Assembly (NCBI RefSeq): GCF_024519455.1
Contig: NZ_JALJRY010000012.1
Coordinates: forward strand, 124,001 to 188,000
Direction of reading: 5' to 3'
DNA length: 64,000 bases
Source of the DNA: Streptomyces sp. STR69
Lineage (GTDB): Bacteria; Actinomycetota; Actinomycetes; Streptomycetales; Streptomycetaceae
Both the position numbers and the translations under genes were made by a program. This document shows positions 20,234 to 28,422 of the stretch, piece after piece. The notes beneath the pieces were generated by a model. It was not told the DNA's origin. It searched no databases and saw only the letters and a program-made list of their open reading frames with translations. Position 1 is the first letter of the stretch. Every line of letters begins with the position of its first letter.

Positions 20234-20938
20234 CTACGGGCCGGAACTCGCCTTCAGGTGTTCGAACTTCACCGAGGCGTCCTCCGTGTACGCCCCCACC
20301 CTGCCCTGCAGATAGGGACGTTCGGCGTCGGTGAAGGTCACCAGCGGCTTTCCGCCCACCGTGATCGCGAGGACCGCGGCGTCCTGTTGCACCCGCACCT
20401 CGTACCACTCGCCTACCGGATACTCCGTCCGGCCCGTCGCCAGGAAGCGCTGGCCGCCCGGATAGGCGGGGTCGCGTTTACCCAGCTCCCAGCCGTTGGG
20501 CTTGAGAGTGATGTAGTAGAAGTGCTCGGGGTCGGTGTACGCCCAGACCAGCCACGGCACTTCCCAGGGGTTCGGGTCGGGATCGCGCAGTTGCCTGATG
20601 GTCCGCATCCGTGCCTCGTACCGCACGTCGCCGTACGAGGCCGTGCTCACGACCAGCCCGGCGTGCGTGGTCCCGGGGTCCTCGGCCGCCTTCGGCGACA
20701 GGGACAGGGAGTTGTCGTCCCCGAGGTTGGTGCCGTGGCCGTTGAAGACCGAGACCCAACGGCCGTGTGTCGTACCGTCGACCCAGGGCGCGGGCGGCGG
20801 TGAGTCGTCCGCCTGGCACTGGCTCAAGGTGATCGCCAGCACGGCGGCGAGCGCGAGAGCAAGGGCCAGGGCGGTCCGGCCCCTGCGCCCCGCCGGAACC
20901 AGCGGGATCCGACGGGGGCGCAGGAGTGACGGCTTCAT
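20234..20938 (-). CDS. Exported DUF1080/concanavalin-like domain protein
   Basis: A 234-residue protein with a basic start and a long hydrophobic segment (about 20-40, TALALALALAAVLAITLSQC). It is exported or anchored; the Cys context LSQC is not a good lipobox. The rest is a beta-rich domain: GRWVSVFNGHGTNLG, YEARMRTI, EHFYYITLKPNGWELGKRD, YPVGEWYEVRV and LQGRVGAYTEDASVKFEHL, a pattern like DUF1080 / 3-keto-disaccharide hydrolase and laminin-like glycan-binding folds. No catalytic residues can be assigned. ATG 20936-20938 overlaps the epimerase stop (ATGA), so it is the last gene of the polysaccharide operon and probably binds or trims the polymer outside the cell. Confidence 0.72.
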   Translation of the reverse strand: MKPSLLRPRRIPLVPAGRRGRTALALALALAAVLAITLSQCQADDSPPPAPWVDGTTHGRWVSVFNGHGTNLGDDNSLSLSPKAAEDPGTTHAGLVVSTASYGDVRYEARMRTIRQLRDPDPNPWEVPWLVWAYTDPEHFYYITLKPNGWELGKRDPAYPGGQRFLATGRTEYPVGEWYEVRVQQDAAVLAITVGGKPLVTFTDAERPYLQGRVGAYTEDASVKFEHLKASSGP

Positions 20939-22098
20939 GCGGTCGAGTATGGTCCGGACGCGGTGAGGCCCACCGGTACATCGGCGGCGAAGTCCTCGGC
21001 GAGTTGGGCGAGTACACGTGCCGCGGCCTGCCCGTCGCCGAACGGGTTGCCCGCGGTCGCCATCCGCCGGTACGCCACCGGGTCGTCGAGCAGTTCCTCC
21101 GCGGCGCTCACGATCACTTCCGGGTCGGTGCCGACGAGCCGGGCGGCACCGACGTCGACCGCCTCCGGACGCTCGGTGGTGGTACGCAGCACCAGCGCCG
21201 GTTTGCCGAGGCTCGGCGCCTCCTCCTGGATGCCGCCGGAGTCGGTGAGGACGAGGTCGCACTCGGCGAGCGTCGCCGCGAAGTCCAGATAGCCGAGCGG
21301 CTCGACCAGCGAAACGCCCTGCCGTCCCTCCAGTTCGGGCAGCAGCACCTCCCGTACGGCCGGGCTCCTGTGCAGCGGCAGCACGATCTCCACGTCCCCG
21401 CGCGCGGCCAGTCGGCTCAGTGCCCGGCCCATGCCCCGCATCCGCTCGCCCTGGTTCTCCCTGCGGTGCAGGGTGACCAGGACCCGCCGGGCATCGGTGC
21501 GGAACGCGGAGGCGCCGGTGCCCTCGGCCAGCACCCACAGCAGGTTGTCGATCACCGTGTTGCCGGTGGTGAACACCTGTTCCGGGGACACGCCCTCGGC
21601 GGTCAGATGCCGGGCCGCGCGCTTCGTCGGCGCGAAGTGCCAGCGGGCGATCCGGCCGATCAGACAGCGGTTGAGCTCCTCCGGGAAGGGGTTGTCCATG
21701 ACGCCGGTACGCAGCCCGGCCTCGACATGGGCGACCGGGATCTTCTCGTAGAAGGCGGCGAGGGCGCCGGCCAGCGCGGTGGTGGTGTCGCCCTGCACCA
21801 CGACCAGATCCGGTCGCTGGTCCCGCATGACCTCGCCGAGCTCACCGACCAGCCGGGCGGTCAGCTCGGACAGCTGCTGGCGGCTGCGCATCACGTCGAG
21901 TGCGATGCGCACGTCGACGCAGAGCAGACCGAGCATCTGGTGGAGCATCTCGCGGTGCTGACCGGTGGTGACGACGATCGGTTCGAACTGTTCGCCGACG
22001 GCCATCGCCCGCGCCACCGGCGCCAGTTTGATCGCTTCCGGCCTGGTCCCGAGCACCAGCATGGCGCGCACGGGCAGGGCTGACGGTTGTGTGGACAT
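20935..22098 (-). CDS. wecB: UDP-N-acetylglucosamine 2-epimerase (non-hydrolysing)
   Basis: A 387-residue GT-B-fold enzyme that interconverts UDP-GlcNAc and UDP-ManNAc. Motifs: VLGTRPEAIKLAPV at the start, VVVQGDTTTALAGAL, VAHVEAGLRTG, PFPEELNR, VLVTLHRRENQG and LTDSGGIQEEAPSLGKP, the UDP-binding segment. ATG 22098 is chosen because GGGGG lies eight bases upstream; an in-frame GTG at 22131 is less likely. It sits 115 bases downstream of a processive glycosyltransferase, which suggests that the polymer made here contains ManNAc or a sugar derived from it. A role in teichoic acid linkage units is the main alternative for such enzymes, but no other teichoic gene is near. Confidence 0.93.
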   Translation of the reverse strand: MSTQPSALPVRAMLVLGTRPEAIKLAPVARAMAVGEQFEPIVVTTGQHREMLHQMLGLLCVDVRIALDVMRSRQQLSELTARLVGELGEVMRDQRPDLVVVQGDTTTALAGALAAFYEKIPVAHVEAGLRTGVMDNPFPEELNRCLIGRIARWHFAPTKRAARHLTAEGVSPEQVFTTGNTVIDNLLWVLAEGTGASAFRTDARRVLVTLHRRENQGERMRGMGRALSRLAARGDVEIVLPLHRSPAVREVLLPELEGRQGVSLVEPLGYLDFAATLAECDLVLTDSGGIQEEAPSLGKPALVLRTTTERPEAVDVGAARLVGTDPEVIVSAAEELLDDPVAYRRMATAGNPFGDGQAAARVLAQLAEDFAADVPVGLTASGPYSTA

Positions 22099-22213
22099 GG
22101 GTGTGCCCCCTTGGGCATGCGCGATCGACACGGCGACCGCGTGAGGGTGATGACAGATGGTGCGAGTGGGGAGAAGAGGACCCGCGCACGGACTCGGCGC
22201 GGCCTGAACGTCC

Positions 22214-23458
22214 TCAGGTGCGAGCGGTCTTCAGCCAGCCCCGCTGGCCGGTGAGCATCCGCCAGAAGCCCCACCAGCCGGCGGCGAACCAGATGTAGCC
22301 GTAGAAGACGAAGACATGGGCGAGCAGCACCGAGCGCACAAGGCCGAGGTCCCGCTCCCGCTTGGCGTACACGTAGCCGTACGCGTAGGCGGTCGTGAAC
22401 GAGAGCACGTACGGGCCGAGCAGCCACATCGGTGAGACGAGCGGGTGTCCCGCCTCGACGGAGGCCACGGTGGTGGCTCCCAGCGCGACGAGGAACGAGA
22501 CGGGCAGCAGCGAGGTGAGCAGGATGAGCACCGGGCTGGACAGGTGGTAGAGCAGATCCAGCGCGGGCCGGGTGGGCACGTCCCGCAGGATGAGCGGGAC
22601 GAGACCGGCCGACTGCAAGTGGCCCTGGAACCAGCGGGATCGCTGGCGGACCAGGCGCCGCAGACTGAGCACGGCCTGCTGGGAGACCGCGGCGGTGGTG
22701 CAGTGCTGGTTGGTCCAGCCCTTGGCGATCAGCCGGACCCCGAGGTCGAGGTCCTCGGTCAGGCTGTCGCTCCATGGGCCTTCCCCGTCAAGGGTGTTGA
22801 GCGCCGACAGCCGCATGAACTGCCCGTTGCCGCCCATGCCCACGCTGCCGATGAAGCGGCGTGCGCTCTGGAACACGTCGCCGTAGACGACGAACTCCAT
22901 GTCCTGCATACGGGCGAGCAGCCCCAGGTGCCGGTTGTACATACGGACGCAGACCTGAACCGCCCCCGTACGCGGGTCGTCGAAGTAGGGGTCGACCGAC
23001 TGCACGATGTGGGGATCGAGGCGTCCGTCCGCGTCGACGACGACGAGGATCACCTCGGCCGGATCGTGGGAGGCGAGGAGACCGGACTCCCTGAGGTGCC
23101 GCACCCCGTCGTTGAGTGCGGCGCCCTTGCCCCGGCGCGCGTTCGGCAGAGTGCGCCGGTACAGCCTGACCCGGTGCGGATCGGCGGCGAGCGCGACCTC
23201 GGCGGTACGGTCGTCCGAACCGTCATCGATAACCAGTGCGAAGAAATTTCCGGCGGGCAGTGAGGCAATGCGCGCCAGGCTTTCCGACAGCACTGTCTCT
23301 TCGTTGAGGCAGGCCAGCAGGAATACATAGAGGCGTTCTCCGTGCGGAGCACGCGACCTGCGTATTCGGCGTCGTGAGACAAAGAACAGGCTTGTGTTGT
23401 AGCAGCCGGCGAGCACGATCAGGGCGATGCTCGACCAGAGCAGCAATTCAGTGATCAC
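22214..23458 (-). CDS. Processive family 2 glycosyltransferase, membrane polysaccharide synthase
   Basis: A 414-residue protein with one N-terminal membrane segment (about 5-27), a cytoplasmic GT-A domain and at least three C-terminal segments (about 300-405). Catalytic motifs are complete: DDGSDD (78-83), DAD (142-144), TED (234-236) and QRSRW (272-276). The last is the Q-x-x-R-W motif of processive synthases such as chitin, hyaluronan, cellulose and PNAG synthases. The GTG start (23456-23458) overlaps the TGA of a small membrane-protein gene. Some stretches use more A/T-ending codons than the core genes around it, which hints at later acquisition. Polymer identity is unknown; the next gene, wecB, points to ManNAc. 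Confidence 0.9.
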   Translation of the reverse strand: MITELLLWSSIALIVLAGCYNTSLFFVSRRRIRRSRAPHGERLYVFLLACLNEETVLSESLARIASLPAGNFFALVIDDGSDDRTAEVALAADPHRVRLYRRTLPNARRGKGAALNDGVRHLRESGLLASHDPAEVILVVVDADGRLDPHIVQSVDPYFDDPRTGAVQVCVRMYNRHLGLLARMQDMEFVVYGDVFQSARRFIGSVGMGGNGQFMRLSALNTLDGEGPWSDSLTEDLDLGVRLIAKGWTNQHCTTAAVSQQAVLSLRRLVRQRSRWFQGHLQSAGLVPLILRDVPTRPALDLLYHLSSPVLILLTSLLPVSFLVALGATTVASVEAGHPLVSPMWLLGPYVLSFTTAYAYGYVYAKRERDLGLVRSVLLAHVFVFYGYIWFAAGWWGFWRMLTGQRGWLKTART

Positions 23459-23670
23459 AACTGCTCCTGGTGGTGAACCCCAGTGCGCGCATGGCGGCGC
23501 AGGCGGGCCCGGGCCAGCAGTATCAGGACGGCGGTCAGGCAGTAGAGCAGGAATCCGGCTCCCGCAGCGGCCTGTAGTGTTCTGGCCAAAGGAAGCCCTG
23601 GAATCGCCTCGGGCCCGGCGATCGCCCCGGCCAAAGGCAGCAGTGTACCCAGAGCGGGTCGTCCATACAT
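23455..23670 (-). CDS. Small two-helix membrane protein before the GT2 synthase
   Basis: A 71-residue protein starting at ATG 23668-23670 with GGGGGG just upstream. It has two hydrophobic stretches (about 7-27 and 35-58) separated by a Pro/Gly turn, then a basic His/Arg tail (RARLRRHARTGVHHQEQL). The stop TGA overlaps the GTG of the glycosyltransferase by GTGA, so the two are made together. I recognise no family. By position it may be an accessory subunit of the synthase, as small membrane partners are known for other polysaccharide synthases. It is the first gene of the minus-strand operon. Confidence 0.65.
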   Translation of the reverse strand: MYGRPALGTLLPLAGAIAGPEAIPGLPLARTLQAAAGAGFLLYCLTAVLILLARARLRRHARTGVHHQEQL

Positions 23671-23870
23671 TGTCCCCCCAGTTTCAACACGCGTCCCCAA
23701 CGCGTGGAAGGCGAACGTAGCAGAACCTCCGGGCGATTCGGGACACTATCCGGAAAGCCGGGAATTCGGCTACTGGTCCTATTGACACTCTTCCGGAACG
23801 ACCAGAAGAATCTGGCCCTTCTTGTCAGCAAAACCCTTTGCCAGTGAATGGCAAAGTGGGGGGAACGATC
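23671..23870. promoter_or_regulatory. Divergent promoter region of the polysaccharide locus
   Basis: A 200-base gap, clearly richer in A/T than the flanks, separates the minus-strand synthase operon from the plus-strand deacetylase/glycosidase pair. TTGACA at 23782-23787 is a candidate -35 element for the plus-strand unit, but no good -10 is found at 17-18 bases. TCCGGAA occurs twice (near 23750 and 23791). GGGGGGA lies before GTG 23871. No regulator gene is adjacent. Confidence 0.4.
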
Positions 23871-25727
23871 GTGAGAGCAGTGATCCCGTCCACGCGACGG
23901 AAGATCTTCAGGATTTCCATGCCGTTGTTCGTCGTCGCCTCCCTGGTGGGTGGCGGTTTCATGGCGGTCGGCGCCCAGCCGTCGTCCAAGGGGGACCATC
24001 ATCCGGGTGCGCCGCGCGGTCCCGTGTCGGGGCTGAGCCGTATCGACCTCAAGGGCTGGGCGAAGACCCAGCTCACGGCCGACACGGCACGCCACCACCG
24101 GCCGCACAAGGGGGCTGCCGACCTGGCGAGCACGACCAGGCTTCCGCTCGCCGCCCCCTCCACGGTGATCAGGCAGGCGGGTCTGCGGACGTCGGTCCCC
24201 GCCGCCGCGACCAGCCCCACCGCCCTCGTCCTCTACGACACGGCAGGCCCCTACGGGCAGTTGGGCGAGCTGTACGCGATGGCCGCGGCCAACCTCGCCG
24301 GCCACTTCGGCGCCGTGACGGCCAAACCCGTGCAGCAGTACACCGCCGGGATGATCAACTCGTACACGGCCGTGGTCTACATCGGTTCGACCTACTACGG
24401 CGGTGACGTCCCGGACGCCGTTCCGGCGGCGTTCTACCAGGACGCGATGTCCACCACCAAGCCCGTGACCTGGATCGGCGCCAACATCTGGGGCATGGCG
24501 AACGCCGACGGAGTGGACCGGTTCAGCCAGAAGTACGGCTGGGACCCGACCACCTCGTACTACGAGGACGGCGGCTCGGTCGGCACCGTGACACAGGTGT
24601 CGTACAAGGGCCAGACGCTCACCCGGAACATCCCGGCCGGGCAGGACGGCGGCGTGTTGCGCCCCAACGTCCTGACGGGAGCCGGCTATCCCGCGGTCAC
24701 CCGGCTCGCGGAGGGGCTGGACAGCTCGAACGGACACACCTTCGGGTGGGCGGTCCGCTCGTCCAACCTCACCTACATCGGGGAGATCCCCTTCGCCTAC
24801 GTCTCCGAGACCGACCGGGTCATCGCCTTCGAGGACCTCCTCTTCGACGCGCTCGCACCGGCCACCCCCGAGCAGCACCGCGCCATGGTGCGCCTGGAGG
24901 ACATCAGCCCCAACTCGGATCCCACCGAGCTGCGGGCCATGGCCGACTATCTCTACTCGCAGCACATTCCCTACGGCATCAACGTGATTCCCGTCTATAC
25001 GGATCCCAAGGGCACATACAACAACGGGGTCGCGCAGACGTTCACGCTGGCACAGAAGCCGATGGTGGTGAGCGCGCTGAAGTACATGCTTGCCCGGGGA
25101 GCGGTTCTGATGGACCACGGCTATACGCACCAGTACAGCAATGTGGCCAATCCCTACAACGGCGTGACCGGTGACGACTTCGAGTTCTATCGGTCGCACA
25201 TCGATTCCGCGAACAACGTGGTCTACGACGGTCCGGTCGCGGAGGACTCCGCGCTGTGGGCGCAGACCCGGGTCACCGGCGCGCTGGCGGCTTTCACGGC
25301 CGCGGGCCTGCCGAGGCCGACACTGTGGACGACTCCGCACTACGCGGGTTCGGCCGCCGACTACAAGGTATTCAGTTCGAACTTCTCGGCGAGACTGGAA
25401 CGTTCGCTGTATTTCTCGGGGACGCTCAGCGGGAAGTCGGCGGGTTCCAACACCTTCATCGGGCAGTTCTTCCCCTACGTGGTGCGTGACGTGTACGGAA
25501 CCAAAGTCATTCCCGAGAACATCGGCAACTACGAGCCGGAGGCCTTCAACAACCATCCGGCACGACTGCCGGCCGACCTCGTCGCCGCGGCCAAGGACAA
25601 TCTCGCCGTACGGGACGGCTTCGCCAGCTTCTTCTACCACCCGTACTTCCCGCTCCAGCCGTTGAAGGACACGATCGACGGAATCAAGGCACTGGGCTAC
25701 ACCTTCGTCAGCCCGGCCGGCCTGTGA
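23871..25727 (+). CDS. Exported DUF2334 polysaccharide deacetylase-like protein
   Basis: A 618-residue protein starting at GTG 23871, after GGGGGGA. It has a basic start and a hydrophobic signal or anchor (about 15-33, SMPLFVVASLVGGGFMAVGA). The middle part (about 95-330) resembles a DUF2194/flavodoxin-like surface domain. The C-terminal part is the DUF2334 NodB-like fold: VRLEDIS with Asp344, INVIPVY, and MDHGYTHQ with His416 and His420 as metal ligands. Late WTTPHYAGS is the usual last motif. It probably de-N-acetylates or otherwise edits the extracellular polymer made by the divergent GT2. The stop overlaps the GTG of the glycosidase (GTGA). Confidence 0.82.
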   Translation: MRAVIPSTRRKIFRISMPLFVVASLVGGGFMAVGAQPSSKGDHHPGAPRGPVSGLSRIDLKGWAKTQLTADTARHHRPHKGAADLASTTRLPLAAPSTVIRQAGLRTSVPAAATSPTALVLYDTAGPYGQLGELYAMAAANLAGHFGAVTAKPVQQYTAGMINSYTAVVYIGSTYYGGDVPDAVPAAFYQDAMSTTKPVTWIGANIWGMANADGVDRFSQKYGWDPTTSYYEDGGSVGTVTQVSYKGQTLTRNIPAGQDGGVLRPNVLTGAGYPAVTRLAEGLDSSNGHTFGWAVRSSNLTYIGEIPFAYVSETDRVIAFEDLLFDALAPATPEQHRAMVRLEDISPNSDPTELRAMADYLYSQHIPYGINVIPVYTDPKGTYNNGVAQTFTLAQKPMVVSALKYMLARGAVLMDHGYTHQYSNVANPYNGVTGDDFEFYRSHIDSANNVVYDGPVAEDSALWAQTRVTGALAAFTAAGLPRPTLWTTPHYAGSAADYKVFSSNFSARLERSLYFSGTLSGKSAGSNTFIGQFFPYVVRDVYGTKVIPENIGNYEPEAFNNHPARLPADLVAAAKDNLAVRDGFASFFYHPYFPLQPLKDTIDGIKALGYTFVSPAGL

Positions 25728-26740
25728 GGGCACGCCTGAAGAGGGGGACCGTCGCCATGGCGGCGGCGGTCCTCCTCGCCGTGAGCGGCTGTACGTCCGG
25801 CGGCACCGCCCCGCTCCCGACGATGCGCGGTTTCGCGCTGCCGTCCTGGAACCGCACCGACTACGACAGCCCGGCCGCCCCCCGCTATCTGCGGGACATC
25901 CGTGCGACCGGGGCGCGCTGGGTCACCTTCACCCCGACCTGGTACCAGACCCGCGTCACCGACTCCGCCCCGCACACGACGGAGGAGACGGCGAGCGACG
26001 TGAGCCTGCGGCACATCGTGGCGCGTGCCCACAAGGCCGGTCTCAAGGTGATGATCAAGCCGCACATCGACCTGCCCGGCGACGTCGACCGCGCGGAGAT
26101 CCGCCCACGCGACCGTACCGCCTGGTTCGCCGCGTACCGCCGTTTCATCACCCACTACGCGGACCTCGCGGCGCACACCGGCGCCGAGCAGTTCGCGGTC
26201 GGTACCGAACTCGCCGGGGTCTCCGGCGACACCGCGGCCTGGACGAAGGTCGTCGAGGCGGTCCGCGACCACTACGACGGGCCGTTGACGTACGCCGCCA
26301 ACTACGACGAGTACCAGCGGATCCACTTCTGGCAGGCCCTCGACCTCATCGGCATCGACGCCTACTGGCCGCTGTCCGCCGAACCCGCCACGGACCCGGG
26401 CAGGCTGCGTCGCGACTGGGTGCCGATCCGCAAGAAGCTCGCCGCGTACGCCGAACGCCAGGGCCGCCGGATCCTGTTCACCGAAGCCGGTTACGTCAGC
26501 CAGCGCGGCAGCACCACGGCGCCGTACTCCTGGACCGTGAGCCGCACCGCCGGCGGGGCCGAACAGGCCGCCGCCTACCGGGCGTTGCTGGACTCCTTCG
26601 AGGGGCGCACATGGTGGGCCGGCGTGTGCTGGTGGATGTGGGACGACTGGCCGGACAGCGGGGAGACGCCGGTGAAGCTGGCGTACACCCCGCACGGCAA
26701 ACCGGCGGAGACGGTGCTGCGCGACAGGTGGGCCCGGTGA
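25724..26740 (+). CDS. Lipoprotein glycoside hydrolase (GH113-like TIM barrel)
   Basis: A 338-residue protein with a lipobox, LLAVSGC, so Cys23 should be diacylated by Lgt. The barrel shows GARWVTFTPTWYQTR, VMIKPHIDL, VGTELAGV (Glu162, likely acid/base), DAYWPL, ILFTEAGY (Glu254, likely nucleophile) and WWMWDDW. This pattern resembles GH113 beta-mannanases and related barrels of polysaccharide gene clusters. Being translationally coupled to the DUF2334 protein, it is expected on the outer face of the membrane, trimming the same polymer. True mannanase activity is only a family-level guess. It ends 7 bases before the convergent chitosanase stop. Confidence 0.82.
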   Translation: MRARLKRGTVAMAAAVLLAVSGCTSGGTAPLPTMRGFALPSWNRTDYDSPAAPRYLRDIRATGARWVTFTPTWYQTRVTDSAPHTTEETASDVSLRHIVARAHKAGLKVMIKPHIDLPGDVDRAEIRPRDRTAWFAAYRRFITHYADLAAHTGAEQFAVGTELAGVSGDTAAWTKVVEAVRDHYDGPLTYAANYDEYQRIHFWQALDLIGIDAYWPLSAEPATDPGRLRRDWVPIRKKLAAYAERQGRRILFTEAGYVSQRGSTTAPYSWTVSRTAGGAEQAAAYRALLDSFEGRTWWAGVCWWMWDDWPDSGETPVKLAYTPHGKPAETVLRDRWAR

Positions 26741-26747
26741 GTGCCTG

Positions 26748-27587
26748 CTACGGCACCCGGTACGTCTCCCCGTACACCTTCCACACCAACGGCGTCCGCA
26801 GCCCCAGGTTCCCCTCCTCCAGGAACTTCCGCTGGGCCGTGTCGACGCGGGAGGTGTCGATGCCGGGGTGCTTGGCCCGCATCGTGGCGCGGCGGACGTC
26901 GAGGAAGGCGCTCAAGTAGGCCTTCTCGTCGCCGCCTTGGGCAGGGGGCTCGGCCCGCTGCATCGCGCGCGTGCGGATGCCGTAGAAACCGTCCGTGCCC
27001 GGGCCGTGGAAGACCATCGCGTCGTAGTAGATGAACTGCCCCAGCGGGCCCAGGCCGTCGCGTCTGGCGGCGCTGACCGCCGGGTCGAAGTAGATGCGGT
27101 CGCGCTCCGCGTCCTGGGCCGCCTGGAACGCGGGGACCTTCGCCTCGGCGCGCCAGGCGGCCGGGAAACCGGGGTCCAGGCCCTGGTGGGAGTCCGTGCC
27201 GTCGACCTGGCGCAGGGCGGGGAGGTAGCGGGCGAGGCCGTTGTCGGGGTGGGCGGAGGTGTAGCGCTCGACCAGGACGAGCAGGTCGTGGGTGCCGGTG
27301 CAGAAGCCGATGATGCCCGCCGTGTAGCCCTGGCCGTCGCCGATGTCCTGCACATATCCGTACGCGCTGTGCCAGTCGAGCGTCGAGTTCTCGGCGCTGG
27401 CCACCAGTTCCTGCGCGAGGTTCTTCATGGCCGGCGCGGCCAGACTCTCGGGCGCTCTGCGTTGCGCCGCGGCGGAGGGGTGCGCGGGCCGCGGGTCGTC
27501 GTGGGCGGTGGATGAGGAGCCGTAGGCCGTCGCCGCGAGGAGGACGACGGGTACGGCGGCGAGGATCAGGACGCCGGCGCGTTTCAT
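26748..27587 (-). CDS. Secreted GH46 chitosanase
   Basis: A 279-residue precursor with a Sec signal (MKRAGVLILAAVPVVLLAATA) and a mature GH46 domain. The two catalytic acids are Glu66 and Asp84 in the SAENSTLDWHSAYGY and VQDIGDGQGYT segments, with the same 18-residue spacing as Glu22/Asp40 of the classic Streptomyces chitosanase. YTAGIIGFCTGTHD, QFIYYDAMVFHG and FLDVRRATM are further family marks. It hydrolyses beta-1,4-glucosamine polymers. No CsnR-type operator was identified upstream. It is convergent with the GH113-like gene and next to a deacetylase-like gene, so it may act on a deacetylated self-made polymer as well as external chitosan. Confidence 0.94.
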   Translation of the reverse strand: MKRAGVLILAAVPVVLLAATAYGSSSTAHDDPRPAHPSAAAQRRAPESLAAPAMKNLAQELVASAENSTLDWHSAYGYVQDIGDGQGYTAGIIGFCTGTHDLLVLVERYTSAHPDNGLARYLPALRQVDGTDSHQGLDPGFPAAWRAEAKVPAFQAAQDAERDRIYFDPAVSAARRDGLGPLGQFIYYDAMVFHGPGTDGFYGIRTRAMQRAEPPAQGGDEKAYLSAFLDVRRATMRAKHPGIDTSRVDTAQRKFLEEGNLGLRTPLVWKVYGETYRVP

Positions 27588-27702
27588 GGGGCCAGAGTAG
27601 GGGCGGTTACGTCCCTTATTCCGGGGGTTGGGGGGACATTGGGACTGCCGGACCTCCGTGGCGTAATCTCGATGCTTTCGCCGTGATCCGAAGGGAGCCC
27701 CT

Positions 27703-28422
27703 GTGGCCGCGATCTCGCTCAGCAAGGTCGAGGAGACCGCGCCCGCGCTGGTCAGCCTGTACAAGAGCGCCGGGGTCTCGCTCCGCAAGCACGGGCTGGA
27801 CGGGCAGCGCGCGGCCGTCTATCTGGTGGTCGACTACTCGGGCTCCATGAAGCCGTACTACAAGGACGGCAGCGTGCAGGCGCTCGCCGACCGGGTGTTG
27901 GGCCTGTCCGCGCACCTGGACGACGACGGGACCGTGCCCGTTGTCTTCTTCTCGACCGACGTCGACGCCGTCACGGACATCGCCCTCGACAGCCATCAGG
28001 GGCGGATCGACCGCATCGTGGCCGGGCTCGGGCACATGGGCAAGACGAGCTACCACCTGGCCATGGACGCCGTCATCGACCACTATCTGGACAGCGGCTC
28101 CAAGGAGCCCGCCCTCGTCGTCTTCCAGACGGACGGCGGCCCGATCAACAAGCTCGCCGCGGAACGCTATGTGTGCAAGGCCGCCAAGCTGCCGATGTTC
28201 TGGCAGTTCGTCGGGTTCGGCGATGCGAAGAGCAAGCAGTTCGAATTCCTGCGCAGACTCGACGAGTTGGCGGTGCCGCAGAAGCGTGCGGTGGACAACG
28301 CGGGCTTCTTCCACGCCGGTTCGGATCCGCTGGGGATGTCCGACGCGGAGCTCTACGACCGACTGGTGGGCGAGTTCCCGCAGTGGCTGTCGACGGCGCG
28401 TGAGCGGGGGATCGTCCAGTGA
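27703..28422 (+). CDS. TerF-type vWA domain protein
   Basis: A 239-residue soluble protein that is almost entirely a von Willebrand A domain of the tellurium-resistance TerF type. The MIDAS residues are Asp44, Ser46 and Ser48 in VVDYSGSMKPYY, with a conserved Thr in GKTSYHLAMD and an Asp in QTDGGPINK. FWQFVGFG and DNAGFFHAG are typical of this subfamily. GTG 27703 follows AAGGGA. Other ter genes are not nearby, so it stands alone with a HutD-like gene, which it overlaps by GTGA. The role in metal or stress response is by family analogy only. Confidence 0.85.
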   Translation: MAAISLSKVEETAPALVSLYKSAGVSLRKHGLDGQRAAVYLVVDYSGSMKPYYKDGSVQALADRVLGLSAHLDDDGTVPVVFFSTDVDAVTDIALDSHQGRIDRIVAGLGHMGKTSYHLAMDAVIDHYLDSGSKEPALVVFQTDGGPINKLAAERYVCKAAKLPMFWQFVGFGDAKSKQFEFLRRLDELAVPQKRAVDNAGFFHAGSDPLGMSDAELYDRLVGEFPQWLSTARERGIVQ

